From: Allolobophora icterica
Lineage: Eukaryota > Annelida > Clitellata > Crassiclitellata > Lumbricidae
Assembly (NCBI GenBank): GCA_963556255.1
Contig: OY744607.1
Span: 42,708,052 to 42,772,051, forward strand
Direction of reading: 5' to 3'
Length of the DNA: 64,000 nt
The notes beneath the pieces are model-generated. The model ran no database searches, had not been told where the DNA came from, and saw only the letters and a program-made list of their open reading frames with translations. Positions 44,072 to 54,475 of this stretch are shown one piece after another. Numbering within the stretch: the first letter of the stretch is position 1; each line of letters starts with the position of its first letter. A program made the translations under genes and the position numbers.

Positions 44072-45998
44072 ATGACGACGACGACGACGATGATGATGAT
44101 GACAATGATGATGATGATGATGATGATGACGATGATGATGACGACGACGACAACGACGACGACGATAACGATGATGATGATAACCTGTTCCGTTTGGGAG
44201 GGACCGGACGTAGGTAGGGTACATTTTGACGGTGGCCAAGTGGTTGACGTCCCTTCGCAGTCCGTTGTCCATCTCTCGACCGAGCAGAGGCTTCACCTGT
44301 CGGTAGATGTCGTCACTCAGACGAAACACTTTCGTCGTTGCATCGATCTGTGTAGTTGCACACAACAACTGTTGCACAGTTACTTCGTCATCCGTCATCT
44401 CCTCCCACCCCTTCCCTTCTCCGTCCTCCCTCCCTCACTACCCTTCCCCGTTATGCGAATTTAGTATGCTTTGTCAACCACTTTAGGTCGTTCGCAGATA
44501 ACACAGAAGTAATAGTATGCTAGAAGTAGTATTAGTACTAGTATTAGTATACTAATAGTACTAGTACTACTATATAGTATACTATTAGTATACTACACGT
44601 TAATAAGTTAGTATGCTTGTACAGACAGCGCTGACAACTGTTATACATAGTTATTCTAATCTAATCCGTACCCACTGTAACAGACTGCCGTGTGTCAATC
44701 TGACCTAGCAATTAACGAAAAATATCTATATATCTGTACTAGAGTAGCAGTAATAGCAGTGGCAATAGTAGCAGCAGTAGTATCTACTATTCATATAGCG
44801 CCTTTTATTGTCTCACAAAGGCTCCGTGTCTACTACACTTCTATGCATGGTGTAAATTAAAAGTTCATGAATTGGCGATTACCTGCTGAAGCGTCTGTCG
44901 ATAGAGGTCAGTACTGGTTTCCGATAGTTTCTGTCTATCGTTTAAAATCCTCTCTTCCGTCAGCGATTCTTCTTTCCCCTCTTTCAGGTTTCCATCCTCC
45001 ACCACTCCAACTTCCTGTCTCCCCTTCTCCTCCTCCCACTCCTCCACCTCCTCTTCCTCCTCATCTTCGTCGTCATCATCTTCGTCTTCAAAAAAGCTGT
45101 AATTCGACGCGGCCGAGAACTTTCGGCTCGTCGGAATATTCGACCGTGAGATTCGTCTTCTTCCGGCGGAAGTGGCGCCATTGAAGTCGTCTTCCTCTTC
45201 CGGTTCGTACCGGAAGTAGAACAGCGACGACGGTATCCGTTTCATCTCAGGGCCATCAAACGGCGCCTGCGCGTCTTTGACCTCGACGGCGTCGGCTGCC
45301 TGGGCTCCCACGCCGATGCGACGCCGACCGAGCAGCCTCCGGTTGCTATTGACAACGGACACGGCAGGATACGCAAGGGACGTAAGTGGGACGAGTTCGA
45401 AGGCGGGCGCGTCTTCTTTGGTGGGTTCTTCCCGTCTGAGGTGATCGTCGTCGTCATCATCATCATCCAGTTCGCTGGAGTTAGAACCGGAAGTGGATGA
45501 TGTAGCCGTCAGGTAGGCCGAGTCATCACCTGTCGATTTGTGGGGTCTCCATCTTGTCTTTTCTCCCAGAAGGACCGCCATCAGATGAGCACTTCCGTTT
45601 TGGTCTTGTTGTAGTTGTTGTCTCGCGCTGATGAGGTCATGACCTTCGAGCTCTTCGGCGATGTCACCCATCGCCAGAGGCCTGCCGCTGAAACTGGCGG
45701 CCTTTCGGCCTTTGCCGCCCTTCTTAGGTCCTGCGTCTGTAGACGATGAGGCCATAATATTTCTGCCTCTGAATCCGGAAAAGATGCACCAGAAGTTTCT
45801 AACTGCTATGGATGAATATGAAGATGATGAGTTCACGCGTATACACTGATGCTGATGATGATGAAGACACGACCGTTTTAATACTGCTGCTGCTGCTTCT
45901 GCTGCTGCTGAAGAAGTAGATGATGATGATGAATCTCTTGCGCTGATAAATAACTTCGTCCTTTGCACCTTGTCTGATTTATTTGTTGTTGGAGACAA
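29845..45998 (-). CDS. Hexokinase, single catalytic domain, eleven exons
   Basis: Minus-strand exons: 44883-45998, 44185-44347, 41745-41887, 40483-40716, 39741-39840, 38779-38858, 37559-37671, 34482-34637, 33414-33556, 31861-31997 and 29845-30000. All are GT-AG with consistent phases, 846 aa from the first ATG. Hexokinase phosphorylates glucose with ATP at the entry of glycolysis. Exons 2-11 encode one complete domain of about 475 residues: [14 protein letters not shown] (phosphate loop, about 433-446), [11 protein letters not shown] and WTKGF (sugar-binding signature, 503-530), LNDNVG (catalytic Asp about 564), [40 protein letters not shown] and [11 protein letters not shown]. Exon 1 (372 codons) is a Ser-rich then Asp/Glu-rich low-complexity extension not known to me in hexokinases. 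An internal ATG at 45755 would shorten it to 291 codons. Introns are crowded with repeats, but the frame is unbroken. Confidence 0.93.
30082..30284. mobile_element. Second copy of the 4.6 kb hAT-like MITE
   Basis: TAGGCGTAATTTGTGAGTGT begins it and AAAGTTACGCCCCTG ends it. The body repeats GTACCCCCATTTTTTGGACT and GAGCCTTCCCAGAGATCAC as in 4571-4892, but it is shorter. No flank duplication is evident. It lies in the last intron of the hexokinase gene. Confidence 0.7.
30490..30765. repeat. Duplicated (CTGT)n plus 100-bp unit
   Basis: Two (CTGT)n runs (30490-30560 and 30648-30690) are each followed by nearly the same segment: CTCGTTCGCTCCCTGTGATC or CTCGTTCTCTCCCTATGATC, then TTTATAGTCCGTACAGTCCA and ATGATCACGTGTGT. 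This is a tandem duplication of about 160 bp. Confidence 0.85.
31105..31265 (-). mobile_element. LINE 3' end fragment
   Basis: Reverse complement of GCGCAACTTCAAGAAAGGCT and CAGAAGCGCTCTCGACCC gives the GAGAGCGCTTCTG...GCGCTATATAAAT tail. The adjoining segment to 31265 matches the ORF end shared with 62.8 and 14.1 kb. Confidence 0.55.
31380..31525 (+). mobile_element. Second-family retroelement tail
   Basis: GCGCTCGTGAATAAGCTGGT, then GTGCTTAGCTTTCGCATAGC and GCTTTAGAAATATG, closely match 54390-54475. A tail family distinct from, but related to, the CR1/L2-like tail. Confidence 0.5.
32054..32120. repeat. Short perfect inverted repeat
   Basis: CTCGTTATGACGC and GCGTCATAACGAG pair across about 40 bp in a hexokinase intron. 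CTCGTTAT-type ends occur in pogo/Tigger-like elements, but only this small hairpin is seen. Confidence 0.4.
32920..33402. repeat. (GAT)n, (ATC)n and (GGA)n trinucleotide block
   Basis: Long GAT/ATC runs switch strand sense around 32978 and 33140, followed by a pure (GGA)n run of about 95 bp ending 12 bp from the end of hexokinase exon 9 (33414). Reading frames of poly-Met, poly-Ser, poly-His, poly-Pro or poly-Arg are repeat artefacts. Confidence 0.95.
34640..37558. other. Hexokinase intron between exons 7 and 8
   Basis: Contents recognised: a (CA)n run at 35225-35265, short (TA)n palindromes near 35800 and 37000, and the (GACA)n block listed separately. The rest shows no gene or family that I recognise. 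Confidence 0.5.
36175..36660. repeat. Degenerate (GACA/GAGA)n block
   Basis: Purine-rich imperfect tetranucleotide repeat of about 480 bp. It produces long Cys/Ser/Leu reading frames on the minus strand that are not genes. Confidence 0.9.
37695..37975. mobile_element. Two adjacent retroelement tails
   Basis: 37695-37780 (minus) carries CGTAATCTCGAGACTTCTAA and GCGCTC. 37805-37975 (plus) carries the LINE ORF end (CTTTACCTCACTTCCACAAG), GGGGAGCGCCTTTGAGTAGT and GGAAGCGCTATATAATCTG. Both are truncated. Confidence 0.6.
38150..38260. repeat. TTATGTTATGTTC minisatellite
   Basis: Near-perfect short units GTTATGTTATGTTCTTAT repeat about five times in a hexokinase intron. Confidence 0.85.
38318..38480 (+). 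mobile_element. CR1/L2-like LINE 3' end
   Basis: CCTACATCTATTCCGTAAAT, then GTTCGGGAGTGCCTCTGATG and AAGCGCTATATAAATATGTG, end in (ATTATA)n. This is the clearest copy of the tail family in the window. Confidence 0.65.
38540..38778. repeat. About 50-bp tandem repeat abutting hexokinase exon 6 donor
   Basis: Units of AATACATTCATTATATTATA plus AGCAGTACCTTTTGTT repeat four to five times. In gene orientation the exon 6 donor GTATTGTGAACAAAAGATAC is itself the first, diverged unit of the array. Confidence 0.75.
39050..39235. repeat. (CATC)n microsatellite
   Basis: Imperfect CATCCATC array with CACC and CATT variants, in a hexokinase intron. Confidence 0.95.
39581..39745 (-). repeat. Triplicated hexokinase exon 5 donor segment
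   Basis: In gene orientation the true donor reads ATACTAG|GTAATCATACC (intron starts at 39740). Downstream copies read GTTAG|GTAATCATACC (39676) and ACTAG|GTTATCATACC (39590), each embedded in a duplicated segment with CTCAGCCCGTCATCCCAC or CTCAGGGCCTCATCCCAT. The copies look like potential decoy donors. Confidence 0.8.
40320..40432. repeat. (GATA)n-(GGAT)n-(GGAC)n microsatellite
   Basis: Sequential tetranucleotide runs drifting from GATA to GGAT to GGAC, 50 bp from the exon 4 donor of hexokinase. Confidence 0.95.
41150..41215 (-). mobile_element. LINE 3' tail fragment
   Basis: The minus strand reads GGGAGCGCTACTGGTGAG and GTTGCGCTTTACAAATTC, as in the LINE tails elsewhere. Confidence 0.5.
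42285..43330. repeat. Duplicated pyrimidine-rich block and (TCC)n tract
   Basis: About 170 bp at 42299-42470 (CTCTGTCTTTCGTCCT, CTTCCTCCACTTCCTG, CCTTTCCTCTCTTGTCA) recurs at 42780-42940 with small changes. It is followed by about 400 bp of degenerate TCC/TCT repeats. No gene is seen in this part of hexokinase intron 2. Confidence 0.8.
43745..43935. repeat. (CATA)n microsatellite
   Basis: Imperfect ACATACAT array grading into (TA)n. Confidence 0.95.
43950..44178. repeat. (GAT/GAC)n block touching hexokinase exon 2 donor
   Basis: GATGAT, GCTGCT and GACGAC runs end at the donor. In gene orientation the intron begins GTTATCATCATCATCGTTAT, so the repeat includes the splice site itself. Confidence 0.9.
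44500..44620. repeat. TAGTACTAG/AGTATAC simple repeat
   Basis: Self-complementary AGTATTAGTACTAGTATTAG sequence in hexokinase intron 1. It could form a hairpin. Confidence 0.7.
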
Positions 45999-46109
45999 AG
46001 GTCGACCGCCATCCCAGTTCTGTCCTACTTTGACTCATGACTCGTTATGTCAGGCACTTATGTGGCTAGGACGGTCACAGACAGAACCTGGTAAACGTGT
46101 TTGTCTGTG

Positions 46110-46810
46110 TACCTATGTGCCTCTGTGTGTGTGTGTGTGTCTGTCTGTCTGTTTGTCTGTTGTATGTATGTCTGTCTGTCTGTCTGAACTAAGCATGCGT
46201 ATGTTTAGGCCACATTAGCTTCTGTATTAAAATTAACCACTACTTCAAAGTTAGTATATAAACGGTGCCTACTGGAACTGAGCCAATGGCTGTGAGCCAA
46301 TGGCTGTAGGTTATTGGAACCCACCTACCTACCCACCCCTATAAACCCCATTAATCATCTCGCTTACCCCTTTCCATTTTACCCTATCAACGGGTCGTCA
46401 TACGGATTCTTCGCCCCCAATTAAACGGGCGTCATATATTATTTTGGGAGCGTATGTTATCAATGCTTTTGGGGACTGAAGTGTTCGGTTGGCGAGAGCG
46501 TGTGGTTGGCCGTGAACTTGGGTTGGCATACGTGAGTCGCTTTAGAAATCTTGCTCGGATCACGACCCCGAGCGCCCCGATGAAAACACAAAGCGAGCAC
46601 AGAAAAGAAAATTGCTGTTGAAAAACTATACCAAACTTTGTTTACATGGGTTTACAGATTACTGAAGTGCTGCAAAGTTTCTGACTGTATTACAAAATAG
46701 TCAACCTACATAACGCGCATTTTTAGGCTGAAACGTTTGAAAGTAGGTTTGTTAACCAATGTATTTAGCTTTATTTAGTGAGGCACGTCTGTTGATTGTG
46801 TATGCTCGTG
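46110..46810. other. Upstream flank of hexokinase, no gene seen
   Basis: A (GTCT)n run at 46130-46190 lies about 150 bp upstream of the first ATG, on the likely promoter side. The remainder shows no recognised element; ACCCACCTACCTACCCACCC near 46320 is a small simple repeat. Confidence 0.4.
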
Positions 46811-46811
46811 C

Positions 46812-46950
46812 TTAGTCCCCGGCGCCGCCGCCATCCGCCACCGCCGCTAAACCCTCAAGTCGAAACCAGTCGATAAGCTATCGACTGCTAGCGTCTTCGT
46901 TCACTTAATATTCTGCTTGTTGTTTTAATCGCGGTTTTCAAGTTTCGATT
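46812..46950. mobile_element. Copy of the 12.2 kb repeat element end
   Basis: AGTCCCCGGCGCCGCCGCCA and CGAAACCAGTCGATAAGCTA match 12218-12350 in the same orientation at about 90 percent by eye. Only this end is present. Confidence 0.7.
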
Positions 46951-47445
46951 TGACGAAGACATCAGCAGCAGGACATGAGCAACACTTACGATACAATACA
47001 ATATTCGTTTACTAAGGAAAACAAGCTGACATGCCGCAACTTGGTAGGCCCTACATTATAAGAGGAAGCGTTTGCTCAATTAGTAAGAGTTCTTATAGAG
47101 AATCCGGAGGACAGCCTAAACCCGATATCTCGGAACTTGTTTTGAAACACGACCACGTTTCTGTTCGGTGTTTTCCTTTCGGAGTATCCATTGCACACCT
47201 TCTGAAACCGAATCCAGACCAGAGTCTAACTGAACCCACGCCAACCGTTAGTTCCATTGGTAGGAGGGCATTTGGACACAGGCACACATGTAGGCTTTTT
47301 CTACAACCTCTGTGCGTGCAACTGGAGCGCCTCTTGAAATACACACACAAGGACATGTGTGCAAATATACAGAGTGTGTATATATATATATATATTACAT
47401 TTGATGGAATATAATGTAATATATACTTCAGAACAGTTGGAGGTG

Positions 47446-48361
<916 letters not shown>

Positions 48362-48411
<50 letters not shown>

Positions 48412-48438
48412 AACAAACTATATATATATATATATATT
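48362..48438. repeat. (TA)n microsatellite, right of the mariner remnant
   Basis: TA repeat interrupted by TGATAACAAAC near 48408. Confidence 0.95.
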
Positions 48439-48870
48439 GATACACATACAGATATAAAATCGAGTTGATACTCAGAAATTGTACATAGGTCTACAAATGT
48501 TGCTGTTTGACTAGTGCGAATAAGGTCCATAGGTTAAGGACGAGGTGAAGAGTGGCACTTCGGCCCAGATGTGAACTAAGTCAACTAACTCCGAATTTCA
48601 AGAAAATCGTAAGAAAATATGGTCCACTGTATCCACAAATCCCGTCCAGATTCTTCCTCTTTCCGTTACTTCCCTCGCCATTTCAGCCTAAACACCAATC
48701 TGCTTAGCCGTCTGACTGTCTGCCTGCATGACCCCTTTGGCTCTTGACCTGGAATCGATTTCAACCCCCGCATTTCGATAATGATTTAGGCCCTTTTAGA
48801 GCCTGTGAATAAACTAGTTCCCGCAACCTCGCCTCTGTGGGCGCTATAGAAATTTCGAGATTACGATTAC
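48439..48870. other. Gene-free stretch with retroelement tail
   Basis: Only the end is recognisable: 48800-48870 has GCCTGTGAATAAACTAGTTC, GGGCGCTATAGAAATTTCGA and GATTACGATTAC, matching the second tail family at 54.4 kb. Confidence 0.5.
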
Positions 48871-49125
48871 AACATCCGTCCGTCTGTCCGTGTCTCCGTC
48901 CGTCCGTCTGTCTGCCTGTCTGTCCGTCCGTCCGTCCGTCTGTCTGTCTGTCCGTCCGTCTGTCCGTCCGTCCGTCTGTCCGTCTGTCCGTCCGTCTGTC
49001 TGTCTGTCCGTCCGTCTGTCCGTCTGTCCGTCTGTCCGTCCGTCTGTCCTTCCGTCCTTCCGTCCGTCTGTCCGTCCGTCTGTCCGTCCATCCGTCCTTC
49101 CGTTTATCCGTCCTTCCATCCTTTG
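48870..49125. repeat. (CCGT/CTGT)n microsatellite
   Basis: Alternating CCGT and CTGT units of about 250 bp. Arg/Thr/Asp or Pro/Ser/Val reading frames are artefacts. Confidence 0.97.
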
Positions 49126-49224
49126 TTGTTGTTCCTATTATTTTTTATGCCCCGAGGTATACGTGATCCCTCAGGGACTTAAATATTAACTAATGTAGGA
49201 AAAAGTGTCTGGAATGGCCCTACT

Positions 49225-49400
<176 letters not shown>

Positions 49401-49429
49401 TTTTTTACGCATTTGTTAAGCGGCTCCAT

Positions 49430-49590
49430 CTAGTGACCAGGCGTCAATCTGTGGCGCTGAGCAATTTTAAGTGAAGGACTTGCTCAAGGTCCCTATATAG
49501 TAAGTGTCTCAGAAGAAGATCGAACTAGCACTCTCCGCATTACAAGGCGAGCGTTCGAACCAATTGGCTACCGTGTGCCATACCGTATAT
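49430..49590 (-). mobile_element. tRNA-derived SINE fragment
   Basis: The minus strand reads GGCACACGGTAGCCAATTGG, TTCGAACGCTCGCCTTGTAA and GCTAGTTCGATCTTC, i.e. A-box-like and B-box-like sequences, then GGGACCTTGAGCAAGTCC. It matches the general plan of the 10.7 kb copy. Confidence 0.7.
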
Positions 49591-49629
49591 GTATGCATGT
49601 ATACTGTATGTAGTGTAGTTTGTATTGTA

Positions 49630-49940
49630 TTATTTTCGGACATTTATAAAGCGCTTCTATAGCGGGAGAGCCATTCAGAAGTCCCCCCAGGCCCCAGTGC
49701 GGGGTGTGAGTAGAAACATATTTTAAGAAAGGCAAAGCAGGAAGAGGCGCTACCGGACGGAACGACGGAAGGACAGAGGGACGGACCAACGGACAAACGG
49801 ACAAACGGAAGGACGGATGGGCAGACGGACGGAGGTTTGTCAGTAAACATGAATATTAAAAATGTAATAGACTAACAGTCAAGTCGAGAGCAGACAAATG
49901 CATGAACAATTGAAGTGAAAATCAAAGATGAGATATAGGG
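49630..49940 (-). mobile_element. CR1/L2-like LINE fragment
   Basis: The tail (GAAGCGCTTTATAAATGTCC on the minus strand) and the coding remnant LIFTSIVHAFVCSRLDC match the 26 kb copy. A GGAC/GGAA repeat (49750-49830) interrupts it. Confidence 0.7.
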
Positions 49941-50029
49941 CCTATATGTATGCATGTACGTATGTATTGTATGCAAATGTATGCACGTATGTACGCTGCT
50001 CATCATTATCTTTTTATGGTTGACCTTGA

Positions 50030-50345
50030 AATCAAGTCTTTCGCTCAGCCTCCTCCCTCGACTCATTTTTCCGTCTCACCGGGTCCATAGACGGTCAGGC
50101 CCTCATCCAGGATATTCTCGACTCACAGCTGGTTCTTAACCCTCCCTCTTCCCTTGGATGATGACCTGCCTTCTTGTCCACACTCTCCAACCTCCTTGAC
50201 ATTCATGTGCCACTCATCACCAAGCACAGTTCACACACCAGCAATTCTTGGTTTACTTCCTACTTCCAAGCCTTAAAACTTTCCGCAGGCGCTTTGAGCG
50301 CATCTACCAGACCACTTTCGACCCCGCAGCTAGAACAATTCTAAT
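50030..50345 (+). pseudogene. LINE fragment, linker between endonuclease and RT
   Basis: Plus-strand frames give FRLTGSIDGQALIQDILDSQ, LNLLDIHVPLITKHS, SWFTSYFQALK and, after a one-base shift, RRRFERIYQTTFDPAAR. This is the characteristic linker region of CR1/L2-type LINE ORF2 proteins. Frame-shifted and truncated. Confidence 0.65.
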
Positions 50346-50349
50346 CTCA

Positions 50350-51340
50350 TTTTATGGGTGATCACTGATGGTGACAGGTTGAGGGCCTGAATTTTTGCAC
50401 ATGATATCGCCCGGTAAGACAATATTTTGAGATATGCTGGTAGGTAGGGCCGTAATAAAACATGGAGGAGCTATTACGGTGGGTTGTGTGTTTAGAAAGA
50501 GAAATCGGAAGGTGGCGGAATGGATGAATCAGGTTAAAATTTCTTGAAGAGGTGAGATTCAGTTTTGACTGGAAAGCTTGGGATCGAGTGATGAATATAG
50601 AGGAGCTAAATTTGCTAAAAGAAGAAATAAGTATAGGCCTATGCTACACGTTATACATGCATGGCAAGCAGGCTTTTGTACGTTACGACAAAATTTATGT
50701 GCACGTAGGGATTTCTTGGCTCAGTAAACCATGGCCTGTAAATTGTTTTAGGCCTACTCACTTGGCGAATGACGACAATATTTATGACGTTTATAATATA
50801 ATTAAAACGCCTTCTTGCAATGACGTCATTTTGGACCATTGTTTCGTGTCTATAGGAAACGAGTCGAGATTCATTTGAAAAATGGAAGATCGAGGTGAAA
50901 CGAGATGAGACACTTTGAATAGAAAAAAAATCGATTTGAAGAAGTAGAGTTTCTAAATTCGATAAACAAGTTAAAGAACTGTACCTTCTGAAGACACAAA
51001 TCGAACAAGAATCAAATGTGCGATATCACATTGTCAAAAAATTATCGAAAACGTCATCAAGAAAAGTTGAAGCTAGAAATCTCGTGGAAAGAGCTGCAAC
51101 TCGACCAGTACGGTCTAATCAACTGTTGATCACAAAAAAGGTAAAAATTTGAAATTCGACGTAGAAACTGTTTCTTCCGAGGACACAAATCGGCGACTTG
51201 GTTTACGGGGTTTTAAATGTAAGAACTGTTTCATTTATCTGGAAACTCTTTCTATAGCGCCGTTTAAATGACGCTTAAAAGCGCCATGCAGATCTTGACG
51301 ATGGTCGCTTCTATAGGCACAACAGCATTGCAAAGGCATG

Positions 51341-51437
<97 letters not shown>

Positions 51438-52150
51438 TAATTATGTTTAAGGAGTCGATGTTGTAGACAAGGGAATTACAGTAGTCGAATTTGGAATGGA
51501 CAATTTAGGTGGCTATTGTGCATGCATTATACTTGTCATGACTCACTATAATAATTTTCATTCAGGTCTTTGCAAGATGCCATTTTGGTACCCACCAAAC
51601 ATTTCTCTGTGCCTTCGATTAAGATTTATTGACTGTGGATGAAAGCAGTGATTTAAAGTAACAATATAGAAAGATATTCTTATAAACTGTAGCAGTGTCT
51701 AAAATATTCAGAAATGTCAACTGCGCACCTTTCCTTAAACTTTCAACCTGTACTTGGACTGGTATGTAAAATTTCAGGTATTAGAATGAAATCGTGTGTA
51801 ATTAACTTGAGCTAATTCTCTCAGAAATTCATACCAGGGGCCAGGGGCGTCTACACCATAGAAACCTTGGAGAAAATGCTCCATCCAAGAAATAGGGGGG
51901 AGATCTGTCAGTGTGTGTGCCACCATTTTAGGGGGAAGGAAGTGGGAGTGGGGTAGAAGAAAGGAGAAGGCGAAGTTGCTCCAATGACCTAGGGGGGATA
52001 GACGCCCCATACTACACACTGCACAGTACAAACAAGTCAACTGCACATTCGACATTGTCAAATGCACACTATATGTCAGAAAACACTATACCTTAGGCCC
52101 TGAATTGTAGGATAGCTCATGACAACAGACCGATTTACGATCAACCGTTG
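50350..52150. other. Gene-free stretch
   Basis: A (TA)n microsatellite of about 85 bp is at 51341-51425. A 108-codon open frame at 50552-50878 shows no family resemblance and no splice or promoter support. Nothing else is recognised. Confidence 0.5.
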
Positions 52151-52159
52151 TCTATGCAG

Positions 52160-52345
52160 CAATAACAGACACGCGGGAATTGGCCCAGGAGGTGCGTCAG
52201 GCCTTGTGCGATCGTTTCTGCGTCTGCCCGGGTCTCGTCGTCAACCTCCTCCACTGCATCAAACTCGACCCCAGCCACGAGATTAACGAGGCAACGTTCG
52301 GCGTCCAAGAAGCCATCGACGCCTACGATACCACTCATACATTGA
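52160..52345 (+). pseudogene. Orphan exon-like segment, possibly amidohydrolase-related
   Basis: A GC-rich island with strong third-position C/G follows a good acceptor (TCTATGCAG, ending 52159). The plus frame reads TDTRELAQEVRQALCD, PGLVVNLLHCIKLDPSHEI and NEATFGVQEAIDAYDT. The pattern VNLLHxxKLDxxxExxEAxFG resembles, from memory, bacterial-type N-formylglutamate-amidohydrolase-like proteins, whose usual HRSKLDxNR has become HCIKLDPSH here. No clear donor follows before a TCATCC minisatellite, and no partner exons are recognised. It may be a decayed or transferred gene fragment, or one exon of an unrecognised gene. Confidence 0.35.
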
Positions 52346-52364
52346 GACAGAGAGGACCGCCAAC

Positions 52365-52865
52365 ATCATCATCCTACTCATCCTCAACCGTATCCTTAGC
52401 ATCCTCATCCTCATAAACCTCACCCTCATCTTCACCACCATCATCCTCGTCCTGATCCTCATCCTCAGCATCCTCATCCTCATCCTCATCCCAAGCATCC
52501 TCACCCTAAGCACTCTCAGCCTCACCATCCTCATCCTCATCCTTGGCATCCTCATCCTCAGCATCGACATCATCAGCATCCTCATCCTCACCCTCAGCAT
52601 TGTCAGCATCCTCATCCTCATCCTCAGCTCCTCATCTTCAGCATCTTCACCCTCAGCATCGTCATCATCAGCATCCTCATCCTCAGCATCGTCATCATCT
52701 GCATTCTCATCCTCAGCATCCTCTTCCTCATCCTCAACATCTTCACTCTCAGCATCATCATCATCAGCATCCTCATCCTCAGCATCCTAATCTTCACCAT
52801 CAGCATCATCATCATCATCAGCATCCTCATCCTTAGCGTCGTCGTCGTCCTCATCGTCCTGTTCC
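52365..52865. repeat. CATCCTCATCCTCAG minisatellite
   Basis: Some 500 bp of TCCTCATCCTCAGCATC-type units. The Met/Arg and Ser/Ala/Pro frames are artefacts. Confidence 0.95.
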
Positions 52866-52925
52866 TCATTATCATTATTACTAGAGTATTTGCCCGTCAT
52901 GTGACGGGTTGAAAAATAAAATTAG

Positions 52926-53024
52926 TGAATTGATAGGAAGCGAAAATAATTTTTATTGCAGTGCTTGATTATAAGTCGATAGGAAGCGAAAATAATTTTT
53001 ATTGCAGTGCTTGATTATAAGTCA
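52926..53024. repeat. Perfect tandem duplication of about 50 bp
   Basis: GATAGGAAGCGAAAATAATT through TTGCAGTGCTTGATTATAAG occurs twice in direct succession. Confidence 0.95.
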
Positions 53025-53149
53025 CATTGCGAGTTCTTGATGAGTACTTTGATGTTGTCTCTGATTCGTGAACGCAGAATCAGTCTTCGCCTCGTTCTTT
53101 CTCCTCCTCGCCCAAATTGAGGGAGTGATGCCGGGAGGGAGGAGACAGT

Positions 53150-53470
53150 GAAGGATGGAGGCAATGAGAGAGGGAGAGGGAGCGAGGGAGAGAGAGAGGC
53201 AGGCAGAAACAGACTTATTAACCGCTGTTTGTCTGTCTATCAATCCGTCTGTGTCGAGTGTTCTTTGACCGGGGCAATTTCGGATGCCCGTGTTATCTTG
53301 CGTCGGGCTTCGCCCGATATCCGCCTGCCCGTCCGTGCGTCTGACCGTCCGTCCGTCCGTCCGTCCGTGCGTCTGTCCAGCTGTGCGTCTGTATGTCTAT
53401 CTGCCGAGTTCCGAGTGTTCCTTGGCCGGGCCAATTTCGGGCGCCCGTGTCATATTGCCGGCCTTAGGCA
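53150..53470. repeat. GA-rich tract and duplicated CGAGTGTTC unit
   Basis: A GAGAGGGAGAG tract (53160-53205) is followed by two copies about 155 bp apart of CGAGTGTTCTTTGACCGGGG / CGAGTGTTCCTTGGCCGGGC, then CAATTTCGGATGCCCGTGT. A (CCGT)n run lies between them. Confidence 0.8.
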
Positions 53471-53669
53471 GGTCGACCAACGGCCTGTAAGGCACAGGCA
53501 CATTCCATACATTCCACTGCAGCCACGAAGGGAGGGGCACTACATTCCTGAAGCGTTTATCGTACGTTGGACACACTGATCTGGGAAACTATATGATAGA
53601 TTATTATTTTTTATTATTATTATTTTATTACGCATATCCGTTGCAAATCTATATTAGTCGAATTTTAAA

Positions 53670-53673
53670 ATTA

Positions 53674-53747
<74 letters not shown>

Positions 53748-53748
53748 T
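53670..53748. repeat. (ATT)n microsatellite
   Basis: Perfect ATT/TTA array. Confidence 0.97.
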
Positions 53749-53879
53749 AAACACCCGAGATAAAAATGATCCTTCCGGCTCTTATAGACTATCCGAAGAG
53801 CTTGGTCGTTCTGGATCATACCCGCAGACCTCTATAGTGTCTACATCTAATTTTTATTTTGTCTTGAGACTTGACATGT

Positions 53880-54085
53880 TTGGTTACGTGGAAAATAATA
53901 ATATGTTCTGCAATGTGTGTTATATGGGTAAAAGAAATTTCTATTGGGCTTCATTTGTAGCGAACTACTTGTGAAAATCGGTGACCACCCGCGAAGTTCT
54001 GTCTGGCAGAACTGATGTCTTCACTCGATGGGACACAAATCGATCCAGAAGAGACACCGAATATCCAGTTGACCGGCACTCGCAG
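53880..54085. repeat. Dispersed repeat, copy 1
   Basis: AATATGTTCTGCAATGTGTG, TATTGGGCTTCATTTGTAGC and TTCACTCGATGGGACACAAA, ending GAGACACCGAATATCCAGTT. Related copies are at 56318-56410 (left part) and 57655-57850 (right part). Possibly one element family; no ends identified. Confidence 0.7.
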
Positions 54086-54369
54086 TAGGTAGGTCTAAGT
54101 TTGACTTTGTATGAAAATTTGCGACTAGGCCTACTCCAGTAGAGCGGTTGACGATAAAGGGCCTATAGCTGAGTCAGGGTCAGTATATAAATCAGAGTTA
54201 GGATCAGGATTTATTTACATAATCGTTATTCTGCCATGATTGTGTATTAAAACGCATGTTTATTTCAGCCGGAATTATGACGCTTAAGTAGTGCTCGAGT
54301 TGGATACACGATTATGCCTCTGACTGTCTGAGGTTTACTCTTTGTATTCTAGTCATGATTGTAGCGCGT

Positions 54370-54475
54370 AAACCTGGTATTTGATCTTATACCCAGCGCT
54401 CGTGAATAGGTTGGTGCCCTGAGCTTGGCTTTCGAGTGGCGCTTTATAAGTTTGGAGATTACAATTACGATTACC
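54370..54475 (+). mobile_element. Second-family retroelement tail
   Basis: CCAGCGCTCGTGAATAGGTT, TGGTGCCCTGAGCTTGGCTT and GGCGCTTTATAAGTTTGGAG end in ATTACAATTACGATTACC. Confidence 0.55.

Noticed and set aside
44865..45184. Plus-strand frames opposite hexokinase exon 1
   Set aside because: Shadow frames of the acidic and Ser-rich coding sequence on the minus strand.
47031..47414. 127-codon open frame
   Set aside because: No family motif, ends in a (TA)n-encoded Tyr/Ile run, and an overlapping opposite-strand frame is equally open.
50552..50878. 108-codon open frame
   Set aside because: No recognisable domain, biased AT-rich codons and no splice or promoter context.
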